64,000 nt of DNA from Sphingobacteriales bacterium (lineage in GTDB: Bacteria; Bacteroidota; Bacteroidia; Chitinophagales; Chitinophagaceae). The position numbers and the translations under genes are program-made. Shown one piece after another: positions 34,656 to 42,698 of this stretch (position 1 is the first letter of the stretch; each line of letters opens with the position of its first letter). The notes under the pieces were generated by a model that saw only the letters and a program-made list of their open reading frames with translations, made no database searches and had not been told where the DNA came from. Location of the stretch: assembly GCA_027484425.1 (NCBI GenBank), contig JAIXSZ010000037.1:1-64000 (forward strand), in the 5' to 3' direction.

Positions 34656-35660
34656 ATGGAAATATCTTCATCTTTCGACATTCGCGAACTCAACGAACGC
34701 ATACACCAGCAAAGTGCCTTTATAGAGCTGCTGACTATGGAGCTGAATAAGGTAGTAGTAGGGCAAAAGCACATGGTAGAACGCCTGTTGATAGGTATGT
34801 TGGCAAATGGTCACGTACTGCTAGAAGGTGTGCCTGGCTTAGCTAAAACACTGGCTATCAAGTCGCTGGCTTCTGCTATTCATGCTCGGTTTGCTCGTAT
34901 TCAATTCACTCCCGATCTGCTCCCTGCCGATGTGCTGGGCACGATGGTGTACAATCCTCAAGACCATGTGTTTGCGGTACGTAAAGGTCCAATATTTGCC
35001 AACTTCATACTTGCCGATGAAATAAACCGCGCCCCTGCCAAGGTGCAAAGTGCACTACTGGAAGCCATGCAAGAGCGCCAGGTAACAATAGGCGACAGTA
35101 CTTACAAACTGGAAGAGCCATTTCTGGTATTAGCCACCCAAAACCCCATAGAGCAAGAAGGTACTTATGAGCTGCCGGAAGCACAGGTAGACCGCTTTAT
35201 GCTAAAGATAGTTATTACATACCCTAAAAAAGACGAAGAAAGGCACATCATACGCACCAACCTCAACCCTTCTGGTGCTGTGAAAATAAACCCAGTAGTA
35301 AGTACAGAAGAAATACTAAAAGCTCGCGGACTGGTGCGCGAGGTGTACATGGACGAGAAAATAGAACAATACATACTCGACATCGTATTCGCTACCCGTT
35401 TTCCAGAGGAGTACAAACTAGGCAAACTAAAACCATTTATTAGTTATGGTGGCTCGCCACGTGCCAGCATCAATCTGGCTCTGGCATCAAAGGCGTACGC
35501 CTTCATAAAACGTAGAGGGTATGTAATACCTGAAGATGTACGTGCTGTATGCCACGACGTTATGCGTCACCGTATAGGCCTTACCTACGAGGCTGAAGCT
35601 GAAAACGTAACCAGCGAGCAAATACTCAACGAAATACTGAATGTGGTAGAAGTGCCATAG
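34656..35660 (+). CDS. MoxR-family AAA+ ATPase
   Basis: 334 residues. Walker A is HVLLEGVPGLAKTLAIKSL (~residues 50-68), Walker B is FILADEINRAPAKVQSALLEAMQE, and sensor 1 is FLVLATQNPIEQEGTYELPEAQVDRF, all diagnostic of MoxR. The C-terminal lid has YGGSPRASINLALASKAYAF. MoxR proteins act as chaperone-like ATPases in maturation of complexes and usually sit beside a DUF58 and von Willebrand A-domain (BatA/B) genes; none is here, since a strong terminator follows at 35690. It is therefore encoded apart from its usual partners. Confidence 0.92.
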   Translation: MEISSSFDIRELNERIHQQSAFIELLTMELNKVVVGQKHMVERLLIGMLANGHVLLEGVPGLAKTLAIKSLASAIHARFARIQFTPDLLPADVLGTMVYNPQDHVFAVRKGPIFANFILADEINRAPAKVQSALLEAMQERQVTIGDSTYKLEEPFLVLATQNPIEQEGTYELPEAQVDRFMLKIVITYPKKDEERHIIRTNLNPSGAVKINPVVSTEEILKARGLVREVYMDEKIEQYILDIVFATRFPEEYKLGKLKPFISYGGSPRASINLALASKAYAFIKRRGYVIPEDVRAVCHDVMRHRIGLTYEAEAENVTSEQILNEILNVVEVP

Positions 35661-35689
35661 TAGGCTACTTTTACTATAATTATACTTTG

Positions 35690-35723
35690 CTACGCCACAC
35701 CTCATCAGTGTGGCGTAGTTGTT
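35690..35723 (+). terminator. Intrinsic terminator after the MoxR gene
   Basis: Perfect 11-bp stem (CTACGCCACAC 35690-35700, GTGTGGCGTAG 35708-35718), 7-base loop, then TTGTTTT. It lies 30 bases after the stop. Confidence 0.85.
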
Positions 35724-35814
35724 TTAATACTTCGCCCTACCTATTAAAGTTTTGAAAATAAAAGCAGTTATCCACAATTTTTATTGGCAGAAGGTGATTA
35801 GCTAAATGCGGCAC

Positions 35815-35867
35815 AACACAATACCACAAAGGGTTTCAGCAGATTGACGGCTGCTTTTTGTTGTGTT
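35815..35867 (+). other. Possible leader structure before the small gene at 35925
   Basis: AACACAA (35815-35821) can pair with TTGTGTT (35861-35867), enclosing a second stem AGCAG (35838-35842) with CTGCT (35851-35855) followed by TTTT. It is terminator-like and lies 57 bases before the ATG at 35925. It is weak, and no promoter box was found. Confidence 0.35.
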
Positions 35868-35924
35868 ATCACTAAAAACAGAATTGTTGTTGTTGTTTAT
35901 TTTTACACCTCAAAACCTATCTCT

Positions 35925-36233
35925 ATGCGCGGACAAAAAGTGTACAATAGCATTATCAAAGACGGCAGCATTTCAGGCACCATTCGCAAGGGGCGCAACA
36001 ATTCCCTTATCAGTAAGAGAAATGAATGTATGATAGCCCGTTACTACTACTATGGCTATCTGCGAAACAAAGGCTACGAAGAAACCTTAAAACTGCTGAT
36101 GTCTGAGTTTTATTTATCTCCGGCTACAATTGCGTTTCAGGTGCAACAGCAATCTGAAAGTTTGGTGAAGCTGCGGCAACTGAGCCCTACTGTATATTAC
36201 TTTATGAACCGCTGGCCTCACTACAAATGGTAA
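35925..36233 (+). CDS. Small basic protein, possibly helix-turn-helix
   Basis: 102 residues from the ATG at 35925; the longer frame to 35844 is rejected because it starts inside the leader structure and adds a hydrophobic, non-conserved stretch. The protein is basic and helical: IRKGRNNSLISKRNECMIARYYYYGYLRNKGYEETLKLLMSEFYLSPATIAFQVQ. The segment EETLKLLMSEFYLSPATIAF has the spacing of a DNA-binding helix-turn-helix and recalls small Bacteroidota proteins of that type. No partner gene is adjacent. The assignment is tentative. Confidence 0.6.
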   Translation: MRGQKVYNSIIKDGSISGTIRKGRNNSLISKRNECMIARYYYYGYLRNKGYEETLKLLMSEFYLSPATIAFQVQQQSESLVKLRQLSPTVYYFMNRWPHYKW

Positions 36234-36322
36234 GCCTGTTGCCTACTTGTTTACATACAAGTAACCTGTAGTCAATATCTTATCTCAGAATTTTGTTGCA
36301 CTTTTATGAAAAAATCATACTC

Positions 36323-36781
36323 ATGGCACTACCCGATATCTTTACCAAAGAAGTATCTGAAGAGATTATAGGCAGAATAAATAAGCTTTCCACTAGCACG
36401 CAACCCAAATGGGGCAAAATGTCTGTAGCACAAATGCTGGCACACTGTAGTGTGACATACGAGTACATGTATGAAGATAAGCACAAAAAACCAGGCTTTG
36501 TAATGGGGCTAATGCTGAAACTAATGGTGAAACCAATGGTGGTAAATGAAACACCTTACAAACCTAACAATCGCACTGCACCTGCTTTTATCATCAGCGA
36601 TGAAAGAGATTTCGAAAAAGAAAAACAACGATTAACAGAGTATATACGCCGTACACAGCAACATGGTGGCGACCATTTTAACGGTATGGAGTCTCATTCG
36701 TTTGGTGCACTCAATAAAATCGAGTGGAACAACATGATGTATAAGCACCTCAACCACCATCTTACACAGTTTGGTGTGTAA
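36323..36781 (+). CDS. DUF1569 / DinB-like four-helix protein
   Basis: 152 residues from the ATG at 36323 (MALPDIFTKEV), ten codons inside the longest frame. DUF1569 features: QPKWGKMSVAQMLAHCSVTYEYMYED, AFIISDERDFEKEKQRLTEYI, GMESHSFGALNKIEWNNMMYKHLNHHLTQFG. The conserved His residues (AHC, ESHSFG, HHLTQF) would bind a metal ion, as in DinB-superfamily enzymes, which include thiol-dependent transferases. The substrate is unknown. A strong terminator follows at 36798. Confidence 0.85.
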   Translation: MALPDIFTKEVSEEIIGRINKLSTSTQPKWGKMSVAQMLAHCSVTYEYMYEDKHKKPGFVMGLMLKLMVKPMVVNETPYKPNNRTAPAFIISDERDFEKEKQRLTEYIRRTQQHGGDHFNGMESHSFGALNKIEWNNMMYKHLNHHLTQFGV

Positions 36782-36797
36782 ACTTGTACCAACAAAA

Positions 36798-36845
36798 ACA
36801 GAGAGATAACATTGCAAAAACTAATGCAGTTATCTCTCTGTTTAT
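36798..36845. terminator. Bidirectional terminator between the DUF1569 and thioredoxin-like genes
   Basis: Perfect 13-bp stem (ACAGAGAGATAAC 36798-36810 with its complement 36829-36841) and T-run; an A-run before the stem serves the convergent minus-strand gene ending at 36861. Confidence 0.85.
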
Positions 36846-36860
36846 TAACCAACTATCCTA

Positions 36861-37469
36861 TTATGCTTTCCGCAGCAGGTCTATCAGCTCTGCTTCTATA
36901 TGTTGTTGTTTATCTTTTGCATACCAGAGGTGCAGCTCATTGGCATAAGTAGCAGCAGTTTCAGGATTGGCTTTCAACTTTTTTACAAGCGCCTGAGCGA
37001 AAACAGGCCTTGGGCCCCAACTTCCAGTTACGTTATACTCAGCATCCAGCTGCACTACTTTAGGTATCGATTTCGTATTATCAGTTAAGTGAGCGTTTAT
37101 CAATTCAGGATTTTGGTCTCTGTATACAAGGCTCATTTTTATTTTATTATTGCTCGCTGCTGCTAGTGCATGTAGTACTGGCACTATTTGTGCAGCATCG
37201 CCACACCAGTGTTCTGTTATCACTAGCCAGTGTATAGGATGAGTGAGTGAGTTGAGTACATTTTTCATTTCATCGCTCATGTGGTAGGTTTTCTCTACAC
37301 GGTGTATGCGATGCTGGTTCATATTTATGTACTCTTTGTACTTAGCATCTGTAATATGAATTGCATCATGGGCCAGATTGACCATGTATGTATCATAATC
37401 TATTCCCTTGTCTACATAAGTTAGATAATCAGTTTTATTCAGCACCGCACTTATAACATCCGTTGTCAT
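36861..37469 (-). CDS. Thioredoxin-fold protein with a single active-site cysteine
   Basis: 202 residues. The thioredoxin-like part (residues ~75-185) has LVITEHWCGDAAQIVPVLHALA, then MSLVYRDQNPELINAHLTDNTKSIPKVVQLD with the cis-Pro. The active site reads Cys-Gly-Asp-Ala, with no second Cys, so it cannot form the usual disulfide; this matches the Bacteroidota Thioredoxin_9-type group. An N-terminal helical region of ~70 residues precedes it. Possible roles are monothiol redox or scaffold functions; not known. No signal peptide, so cytoplasmic. Confidence 0.85.
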   Translation of the reverse strand: MTTDVISAVLNKTDYLTYVDKGIDYDTYMVNLAHDAIHITDAKYKEYINMNQHRIHRVEKTYHMSDEMKNVLNSLTHPIHWLVITEHWCGDAAQIVPVLHALAAASNNKIKMSLVYRDQNPELINAHLTDNTKSIPKVVQLDAEYNVTGSWGPRPVFAQALVKKLKANPETAATYANELHLWYAKDKQQHIEAELIDLLRKA

Positions 37470-37496
37470 TTTCGATATTGTTTATTGAATACAAAA

Positions 37497-37610
37497 TTAA
37501 GCCTTAAGCTGTTCATAATGCTGCATAAAACCATGATGTATATCACCTTTGCCTATGATGTTATTCCCTTTTGGCACAGCCGTTATCACTTCACTACTCA
37601 TTATGCACAT
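37497..37610 (-). CDS. Possible 37-residue small protein
   Basis: A short frame between the terminator at 37611 and the thioredoxin-like gene. ATGs at 37610 and 37601 both lead to MSSEVITAVPKGNNIIGKG and a tail DIHHGFMQHYEQLKA, ending in TAA (37497-37499). The residue choice looks protein-like (Gly and charged residues spaced), but it is short and starts next to a terminator. It could be a gene remnant. The function is unknown. Confidence 0.28.
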   Translation of the reverse strand: MCIMSSEVITAVPKGNNIIGKGDIHHGFMQHYEQLKA

Positions 37611-37646
37611 AAAAAAAGCCATTGTGTTTGAAACACAATAGCTTTC
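37611..37646 (-). terminator. Terminator of the glucosaminidase gene
   Basis: Long stem (AAAGCCATTGTGTTT with AAACACAATAGCTTT, one mismatch, 1-base tip, so the real loop is a few bases). The A-run 37611-37617 is the U-tract for minus-strand transcripts from 37675-38151. Confidence 0.75.
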
Positions 37647-37674
37647 TAAAAACTCGTCAAGTAGTATTGAAAAA

Positions 37675-38151
37675 TTACAAACGATTTGATTTTACCACGC
37701 TCATTATTCTCTTTTCCCATTCTTCGGGCTGTTCAGAATATCCAGCACGGCTTATAGCTTTAACCCATAACTGAGGATTATTGTTATTTTTCAGCTTGTT
37801 GTAAAACTTTTTGCGGGTCATCAGGTTACAAAAGTCAATGTAAGAAGCATATACATTATCATACTGTTTGTACCTGCTTTTGTTACCTCTATGATTCACT
37901 ATGTTGTTATCACCTACTATACCAAAATGATTATTGAGCACCTTGGCTACTGCACCCGACCCACTAGCCGACTCTACAGCAGCTACCGCCAGTATCACAG
38001 ATGCTGGTATGCCATAGTGCTCTCCTAGCACTTTGGCTATGATTTTGTGGTTGGTGATGTACTTGTTGTTTTGTGCGTTGGCCGAAAAAATCGCAACCAT
38101 AAGCACAAGCACTAAAAGCTTTCTTCTTAGTATCCTGTTTATTATTGTCAT
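37675..38151 (-). CDS. Secreted glucosaminidase-domain protein (peptidoglycan hydrolase, GH73-like)
   Basis: 158 residues. Signal peptide (MTIINRILRRKLLVLVLMVAIFSANAQ, cleavage after AQ). The domain that follows has HKIIAKVLGEHYGIPASVILAVAAVESASGSG, where the Glu is the likely catalytic acid, then NHFGIVG, YKQYDNVYASYIDFCNLM and WVKAISRAGYSEQPEEWEKRIMSVV, the glucosaminidase/FlgJ pattern. It would cut the glycan strand of peptidoglycan in the periplasm. No cell-wall-binding domain is attached. Confidence 0.88.
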   Translation of the reverse strand: MTIINRILRRKLLVLVLMVAIFSANAQNNKYITNHKIIAKVLGEHYGIPASVILAVAAVESASGSGAVAKVLNNHFGIVGDNNIVNHRGNKSRYKQYDNVYASYIDFCNLMTRKKFYNKLKNNNNPQLWVKAISRAGYSEQPEEWEKRIMSVVKSNRL

Positions 38152-38237
38152 TATGCTGCAATGTTTAGAAGCAGTGCAAATGTAATGATTTTTTCAATAG
38201 GTAGCTCATTCAAAGTGTTAAAACTCACTTAGCAACC

Positions 38238-38972
38238 CTATTGCACTCTATTTTCAGGTCTATCGTCTTCTACTTTTATACGGTCTTTCACTTTTATAAT
38301 GGGCTTGTATCCTTTTCTCATCTTGGTTTTGCCCATCTTGTTTTTGGTGTAGAATATATAACCTACCGATAGGCAATAACCTACACTCTCCATGGATGAA
38401 GTACGATTTTTGCCTGGCACCAGATTCAGTAAACCCATTTGGGCTCTTGCCCTCAGGAAAAATCCTGTTTCATTTTGGTAACCAATATTAGCGCCACCAC
38501 CTAAGTCTAGCTTACGAATATCATCTATTGGCCATTTGCCAAAGTCAAGATCTTTTTTAGATATAATACTGCCGCTCTTAATGTAATATTCCCCATCTCT
38601 ATTATACCCTAAAAATGGACCTACTCCCACAAAAAAGGTGCTGTTTTCAAAAAATCCTGTTTTATAAACTACATTCAGCGGTATCTCCATAGTGCTAATA
38701 GTATACTGTTCGTAACCGTTTGCCAAATTTGATTTGTACCCATTGGTGACATGGTATATACCGGGCTGAAAGTAAAAATGGTTGGCAAAGGCATAATCTA
38801 CAAAGCCACCCAGTCTACCACCAAACTTCATATCGGTTTGTTTCTGTTTATTGTTTGTTTCTATGTTATAGTCCGATGCATTGAACCCCAGCTCCACACC
38901 TATACCTAGCTGCGCTTGCACATGCATGGCCATAGTAGTTATCATTGCAGTAAGTAAAAGTATGCGCTTCAT
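38238..38972 (-). CDS. Outer-membrane beta-barrel (PorT-family-like) protein
   Basis: 244 residues from the ATG at 38972; the frame is open 34 codons further, but only this start gives a signal peptide (MKRILLLTAMITTMAMHVQAQ). Alternating strands such as LGIGVELGFNASDYN, FGGRLGGFVDYAFANHFYFQPGIYHV, STFFVGVGPFLGYN, GFFLRARAQMGLLNLVPG and VGYCLSVGYIFY indicate a small outer-membrane barrel. After the last strand the protein carries an unusual basic tail of ~35 residues (KMGKTKMRKGYKP...), which would face the periplasm. The exact role is unknown. Confidence 0.83.
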   Translation of the reverse strand: MKRILLLTAMITTMAMHVQAQLGIGVELGFNASDYNIETNNKQKQTDMKFGGRLGGFVDYAFANHFYFQPGIYHVTNGYKSNLANGYEQYTISTMEIPLNVVYKTGFFENSTFFVGVGPFLGYNRDGEYYIKSGSIISKKDLDFGKWPIDDIRKLDLGGGANIGYQNETGFFLRARAQMGLLNLVPGKNRTSSMESVGYCLSVGYIFYTKNKMGKTKMRKGYKPIIKVKDRIKVEDDRPENRVQ

Positions 38973-39048
38973 AAAAATATGTGCATTGTTGCTGTGGTGA
39001 AAGAGATAATTTTTGCGTAAAGTTAGCAAAGATTGTGAAGCAGCAGCA

Positions 39049-39873
39049 TTATATATGATTAAACAGTGTAGCAAATATTCTCTTTATTGCTTCACACCCA
39101 TATCGCTTATCTTCTATGTTAGACACCCACCTTACACCTTTCACAGCATTCGTAAGCATTAACTCATCAGCCTGCATCAATTCTTCATAGGTCAATGATC
39201 GCTCTTCTATACTAGGCCACTGCTCTAAAATATAACTACGCATCACCCCTGCTACACAGCCATCGGTAAGTGGTGGCGTGTATACTTTACCCTCTTTCAC
39301 CCAAAACAAATTGGCTATAGCACTTTCTATTATATGCCCTTGAGTATTGTATACCAGTGCATCGTTCCACTTATTATGTTTTGCTTGTCTGGCCGCTATG
39401 GCATACACCAATGCATTTGCAGATTTCAGATTACTGAGGCTATCTGTGCTTTTGGTAATGCTTGATGCAATACCCAGCACTAGCCCGTTAGTATTCAGCA
39501 GCATATTGTCTTCGGGCAGCGGATAACATTCTATCACGTACTGGGGCTTTTGTGGTCCTTCCCCAAATATGCCACCACTTCCAAGATACACCTGCAAACG
39601 CACCCTACAATATGCCGCTAAATTGTTCCTTTTCACCGTTCGCAGCACTTCTGCCTCCAGCATAGTTGCTGTAAACAATACTGGCACCTCGAAAAACAGT
39701 TGTTTCATACCAGCAAACAATCGCTGCCAATGATAGCTGCCCAGTCTTATTTGCCCATTTTTTACAAGCATGGTCTCAAAAAGTCCTATCCCGTACCTGA
39801 ATGCACCGTTATCAGCAGGTATTACCGCCTCTGCTGTCGCTATTATTTTCCCGTTTATGTTAGTAAAGCTCAA
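39049..39873 (-). CDS. Class IV aminotransferase (PabC/BCAT-like)
   Basis: 274 residues. Fold type IV PLP enzyme: DNGAFRYGIGLFETMLVKNG, RVRLQVYLGSGG, and the PLP-binding Lys in STDSLSNLKSANALVYAIAARQAK. Later come DALVYNTQGHIIESAIANLFWVKEGKVYTPPLTDGCVAGVMRSYIL and LMLTNAVKGVRWV. Members are branched-chain aminotransferases, D-amino acid aminotransferase or aminodeoxychorismate lyase (PabC); the length and GCVAGVMR motif favour a PabC-like enzyme, but no pab gene is nearby, so the reaction stays open. It overlaps no other gene once the barrel start at 38972 is used. Confidence 0.85.
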   Translation of the reverse strand: MSFTNINGKIIATAEAVIPADNGAFRYGIGLFETMLVKNGQIRLGSYHWQRLFAGMKQLFFEVPVLFTATMLEAEVLRTVKRNNLAAYCRVRLQVYLGSGGIFGEGPQKPQYVIECYPLPEDNMLLNTNGLVLGIASSITKSTDSLSNLKSANALVYAIAARQAKHNKWNDALVYNTQGHIIESAIANLFWVKEGKVYTPPLTDGCVAGVMRSYILEQWPSIEERSLTYEELMQADELMLTNAVKGVRWVSNIEDKRYGCEAIKRIFATLFNHI

Positions 39874-40003
39874 TCTTAGATTTGTTTAGTTGTCAGAAAC
39901 TGCAACCTGCTGTAAAGTTACAGCTTCGTTAATAAAGCAGTCATTGTATACCGTTATAGTCATATTTCTAGGGTTGTGCCCCCCCTATTGGGTAGTTTGT
40001 TTT

Positions 40004-40011
40004 TACATTTG
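40004..40011 (+). promoter_or_regulatory. -7 box (TACATTTG) 4 bases before the rhomboid ATG
   Basis: Perfect TAnnTTTG; would give a leaderless transcript starting about the ATG at 40016. A run of C (39980-39985) lies in the spacer region. Confidence 0.4.
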
Positions 40012-40015
40012 CATC

Positions 40016-40822
40016 ATGTTTAATAACGGATACAGGGGCGCATCGCAAATGCCAACAATTGTTAAGAACATTATCATCATCAATGTGCTGATGTTTCTAC
40101 TACAAACTGTTTTGGGACAAAAAGCAGACGATTATCTGGCATTACATTTTTGGCAGTCGCCCGATTTCAGGTGGTGGCAGCTATTCACCCACATGTTTAT
40201 GCATGCTGGCATAGCGCATATATTTTTCAACATGTTTGCCCTATGGATGTTTGGCTCCATACTCGAAAACGTTTTTGGCGAAAAGCGTTTCCTGATGTTT
40301 TATCTTATTTGTGGGTTGGGCGCTGCACTGTGTCACTTATCTGTATTAGCCATCCAGTTTCACAACTATCAATCTGCATTTCTATATTATCAAGAACATC
40401 AAACGCTGGTGGATTATGCCAATTTCCTGAAAGCTGGCAACATCACAGAGCCGGTTTTTGGTCGCATACTATCGGTATGGAGCGAAACGCCGGGCTGCTC
40501 AGACTGTGCCGAGGTATCTATTAGGCTCATTCAGGAGAAATATAATGCACTGATCAGCGAACCAACAGTGGGTGCATCAGGTGCGGTATTCGGGCTATTG
40601 TTTGCTTTTGGTTATCTATTCCCCAATACTGAATTGATGTTACTTTTCCCACCTATACCTATCAAGGCTAAGTGGTTCGTAACAATTTATGCAGCCATTG
40701 AGTTGTTTATGGGGCTCAAAAACTCAGCAGGCGACAATATTGCACACTTTGCCCATCTGGGTGGCATGCTGTTTGCGTTTATCCTCCTGTGGGCTTGGGG
40801 CAAACGCAGACCTGGGTTCTAG
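40016..40822 (+). CDS. Rhomboid-family intramembrane serine protease
   Basis: 268 residues from the ATG at 40016 (MFNNGYRG, the usual Bacteroidota start); the open frame back to 39890 is not used. Six hydrophobic spans: IIIINVLMFLLQTVL, then the WWQLFTHMFMHAGIAHIFFNMFALWMFG block, FLMFYLICGLGAALCHL, the nucleophile span VGASGAVFGLLFAFGYLF (catalytic Ser in GASG), WFVTIYAAIELFMGL, and NIAHFAHLGGMLFAFILLWAW with the catalytic His. A ~65-residue loop sits between spans 3 and 4, with a Cys pair (PGCSDCAE). It cleaves membrane protein substrates within the bilayer; substrates are unknown. Confidence 0.93.
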   Translation: MFNNGYRGASQMPTIVKNIIIINVLMFLLQTVLGQKADDYLALHFWQSPDFRWWQLFTHMFMHAGIAHIFFNMFALWMFGSILENVFGEKRFLMFYLICGLGAALCHLSVLAIQFHNYQSAFLYYQEHQTLVDYANFLKAGNITEPVFGRILSVWSETPGCSDCAEVSIRLIQEKYNALISEPTVGASGAVFGLLFAFGYLFPNTELMLLFPPIPIKAKWFVTIYAAIELFMGLKNSAGDNIAHFAHLGGMLFAFILLWAWGKRRPGF

Positions 40823-40980
40823 TGTCATACACCTAATTCTTCACTAATTGTGAAAAATTAGAGTCCCTGTAAGAACTAAAACATCACTCATACACAACCA
40901 AAACTTTAATAATTTACATCCACTATAAACAAGGTAGGGTATCATTTATTAATTTTACGGCTATAGTGGATGTGTCAATG

Positions 40981-40988
40981 TACATTTG
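40981..40988 (+). promoter_or_regulatory. -7 promoter box (TACATTTG) of the pRiA4b ORF-3-like gene
   Basis: Perfect TAnnTTTG, 40 bases before the ATG at 41029; the rest of 40823-40980 shows nothing I can name. Confidence 0.5.
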
Positions 40989-41028
40989 GCATACCGTATA
41001 ATAATTTTTAACCCTCTACTTTATTATA

Positions 41029-41595
41029 ATGACCATACTCCGTTTCAGAGTTTATTGGGAAGAAGATGACCAAACTTACCGCGATGTGGAAATTCTGGGT
41101 AGCCAGACGTTTTTAGATTTTCACAATTGCATCATCAAGGCTTATGAGTTTGACGGCAAACATCCTGCCTCGTTCTATGAAAGCAACGAAAAATGGCACA
41201 GAGGCAGAGAACTAAACTCTGAAGTGCTGGTAAACAAAAAAGATGCTCCTGCACTATCTATGATCAAAACTCCGGTATCGGCCCTTATTGGCCTGCCCGA
41301 TCAGAAATTCGTGTATATCTACGACCCTGCCAAAAAGTGGACTTTTCATGTAGAATTGATAGGTGTAAGCAAGGAAGAAGTATACAGAAGAGTCTACCCA
41401 TTTGTGCTGCGCAAAGAAGGCATAGCACCTGCTCAGTATGGCATAAAAGGTGTGGCTGTAGACAAAATAATGGAGATAGAAGAAAAATATGACCTGGGTG
41501 CCGATGAAATGGCTGAAGGCTTTGGTGACGAAGGAGAAGGCGAGGCAGAAGAAAGCACCGAAAGCATGACAGATGATAGTGCTAATGATTTTTGA
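41029..41595 (+). CDS. Plasmid pRiA4b ORF-3-like domain protein
   Basis: 188 residues. The N-terminal ~130 residues match the PRiA4_ORF3 domain: TILRFRVYWEEDDQTYRDVEILGSQTFLDFHNCIIKAYEFDGKHPASFYESN, then KFVYIYDPAKKWTFHVELIGV. This domain was named from plasmid and transposon passengers but is common in chromosomal Bacteroidota genes of unknown role. The last ~30 residues are almost entirely acidic and Ser/Thr (GDEGEGEAEESTESMTDD), probably disordered. A terminator at 41624 separates it from miaA. Confidence 0.88.
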   Translation: MTILRFRVYWEEDDQTYRDVEILGSQTFLDFHNCIIKAYEFDGKHPASFYESNEKWHRGRELNSEVLVNKKDAPALSMIKTPVSALIGLPDQKFVYIYDPAKKWTFHVELIGVSKEEVYRRVYPFVLRKEGIAPAQYGIKGVAVDKIMEIEEKYDLGADEMAEGFGDEGEGEAEESTESMTDDSANDF

Positions 41596-41623
41596 TTATT
41601 TTACCCGTACCATTGTACTATTA

Positions 41624-41656
41624 CCCTGCATCAGCCACAGCTAATGCAGGGTTTAT
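41624..41656 (+). terminator. Terminator between the pRiA4b-like gene and miaA
   Basis: 8-bp perfect stem (CCCTGCAT 41624-41631, ATGCAGGG 41644-41651), 12-base loop, then TTTATT. Lies 28 bases after the stop at 41595 and only 15 bases before the miaA start. Confidence 0.6.
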
Positions 41657-41670
41657 TATAACTAGCTATA

Positions 41671-42582
41671 GTGAGCAGCACCCGCAACACAGTATACATT
41701 ATCGCAGGCCCTACTGCATCTGGCAAGACTGCTGCTGCTATAGCACTGGCACAGCGGCTAGGTACAGCTATTGTGTCGGCCGATAGCAGGCAATGCTATG
41801 AAGGCATGACTATAGGCACTGCCAAACCTGATACAATTGAGCTAGCTACAGTGCCACACTATTTTATAGATTGTTTTCCTCCTACTACACCGCTCACTGC
41901 CGCCGACTATGAAAAACTAGCATTAGGCTATCTAGAAAAAATATTTGTAACACGCAACACTGCTGTAGTGTGCGGTGGCACCGGGCTTTACATAAAAGCA
42001 TTGTGCGAGGGGCTAGACAATATGCCCGAAACCAACCCCGACATCAATAACCAAGTAGAAGCATCTTATAAAGACCTAGGCATAACATGGCTGCAACAAG
42101 CCATAGCTGCCGAAGACCCGGAATTTTACAAAACTGGCGAAATACACAATCCTGCCCGTATGTTACGTGCACTGGCTTTTGTGCGCAGCACTGGTACCAG
42201 TATTCTACAGTACCGCACCAGCCAGCCAAAGGCTCGTCCATTTGATATAGTGAAAGTGGCACTAGACCTACCTAGAGAAGTACTATATGACCGTATCAAT
42301 AAACGGGTAGACACCATGCTGGCGCAAGGACTGGTAGCGGAGGTGCAAGCATTAATACCTTACCGACACCTCAAAAATCTGCAAACTGTGGGCTATGCCG
42401 AAATATTCGACTACCTAGATGGCAGCTGCACCCTGCCAGAAGCGACCGAAAAAATAAAACAACACAGCCGAAACTATGCCAAGCGACAAATAACTTGGTT
42501 TAAAAAAGATACACAATTTACCTGGCTATCTGCTAATGACCCGGAGTTGATAGAAAAAATATTGCAGCTATCGCACTCCTGA
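41671..42582 (+). CDS. miaA: tRNA dimethylallyltransferase
   Basis: 303 residues, GTG start at 41671. P-loop IIAGPTASGKTAAAIALAQRLG, then IVSADSRQCYEGMTIGTAKP, PHYFIDCFPP, VVCGGTGLYIKALCEGLD, and QTVGYAEIFDYLDG. The C-terminal RNYAKRQITWFKKD is diagnostic. The enzyme puts an isopentenyl group on A37 of tRNAs reading UNN codons. Length and motif order are normal. It starts just after the terminator at 41624, so it must have its own promoter close to or inside that region, or rely on readthrough. Confidence 0.96.
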   Translation: MSSTRNTVYIIAGPTASGKTAAAIALAQRLGTAIVSADSRQCYEGMTIGTAKPDTIELATVPHYFIDCFPPTTPLTAADYEKLALGYLEKIFVTRNTAVVCGGTGLYIKALCEGLDNMPETNPDINNQVEASYKDLGITWLQQAIAAEDPEFYKTGEIHNPARMLRALAFVRSTGTSILQYRTSQPKARPFDIVKVALDLPREVLYDRINKRVDTMLAQGLVAEVQALIPYRHLKNLQTVGYAEIFDYLDGSCTLPEATEKIKQHSRNYAKRQITWFKKDTQFTWLSANDPELIEKILQLSHS

Positions 42583-42698
42583 TGCGATGCTTAGTAGTTT
42601 CTCTTGTTGTGCAAAGGTCTACTTTGGTCATTTTACTTTAAATTGCTTACTTATTCCGTACATGGCTCTCCTACGCTAGCCTGAAAATTGGTTTCGTT

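Noticed and set aside
37674-37675. CRISPR, tRNA, rRNA, insertion sequence or prophage anywhere in the window
   Set aside because: No spaced direct repeats, tRNA-like T-loops, rRNA sequence, transposase or phage structural genes were seen by eye; absence by eye is not proof for tRNAs.
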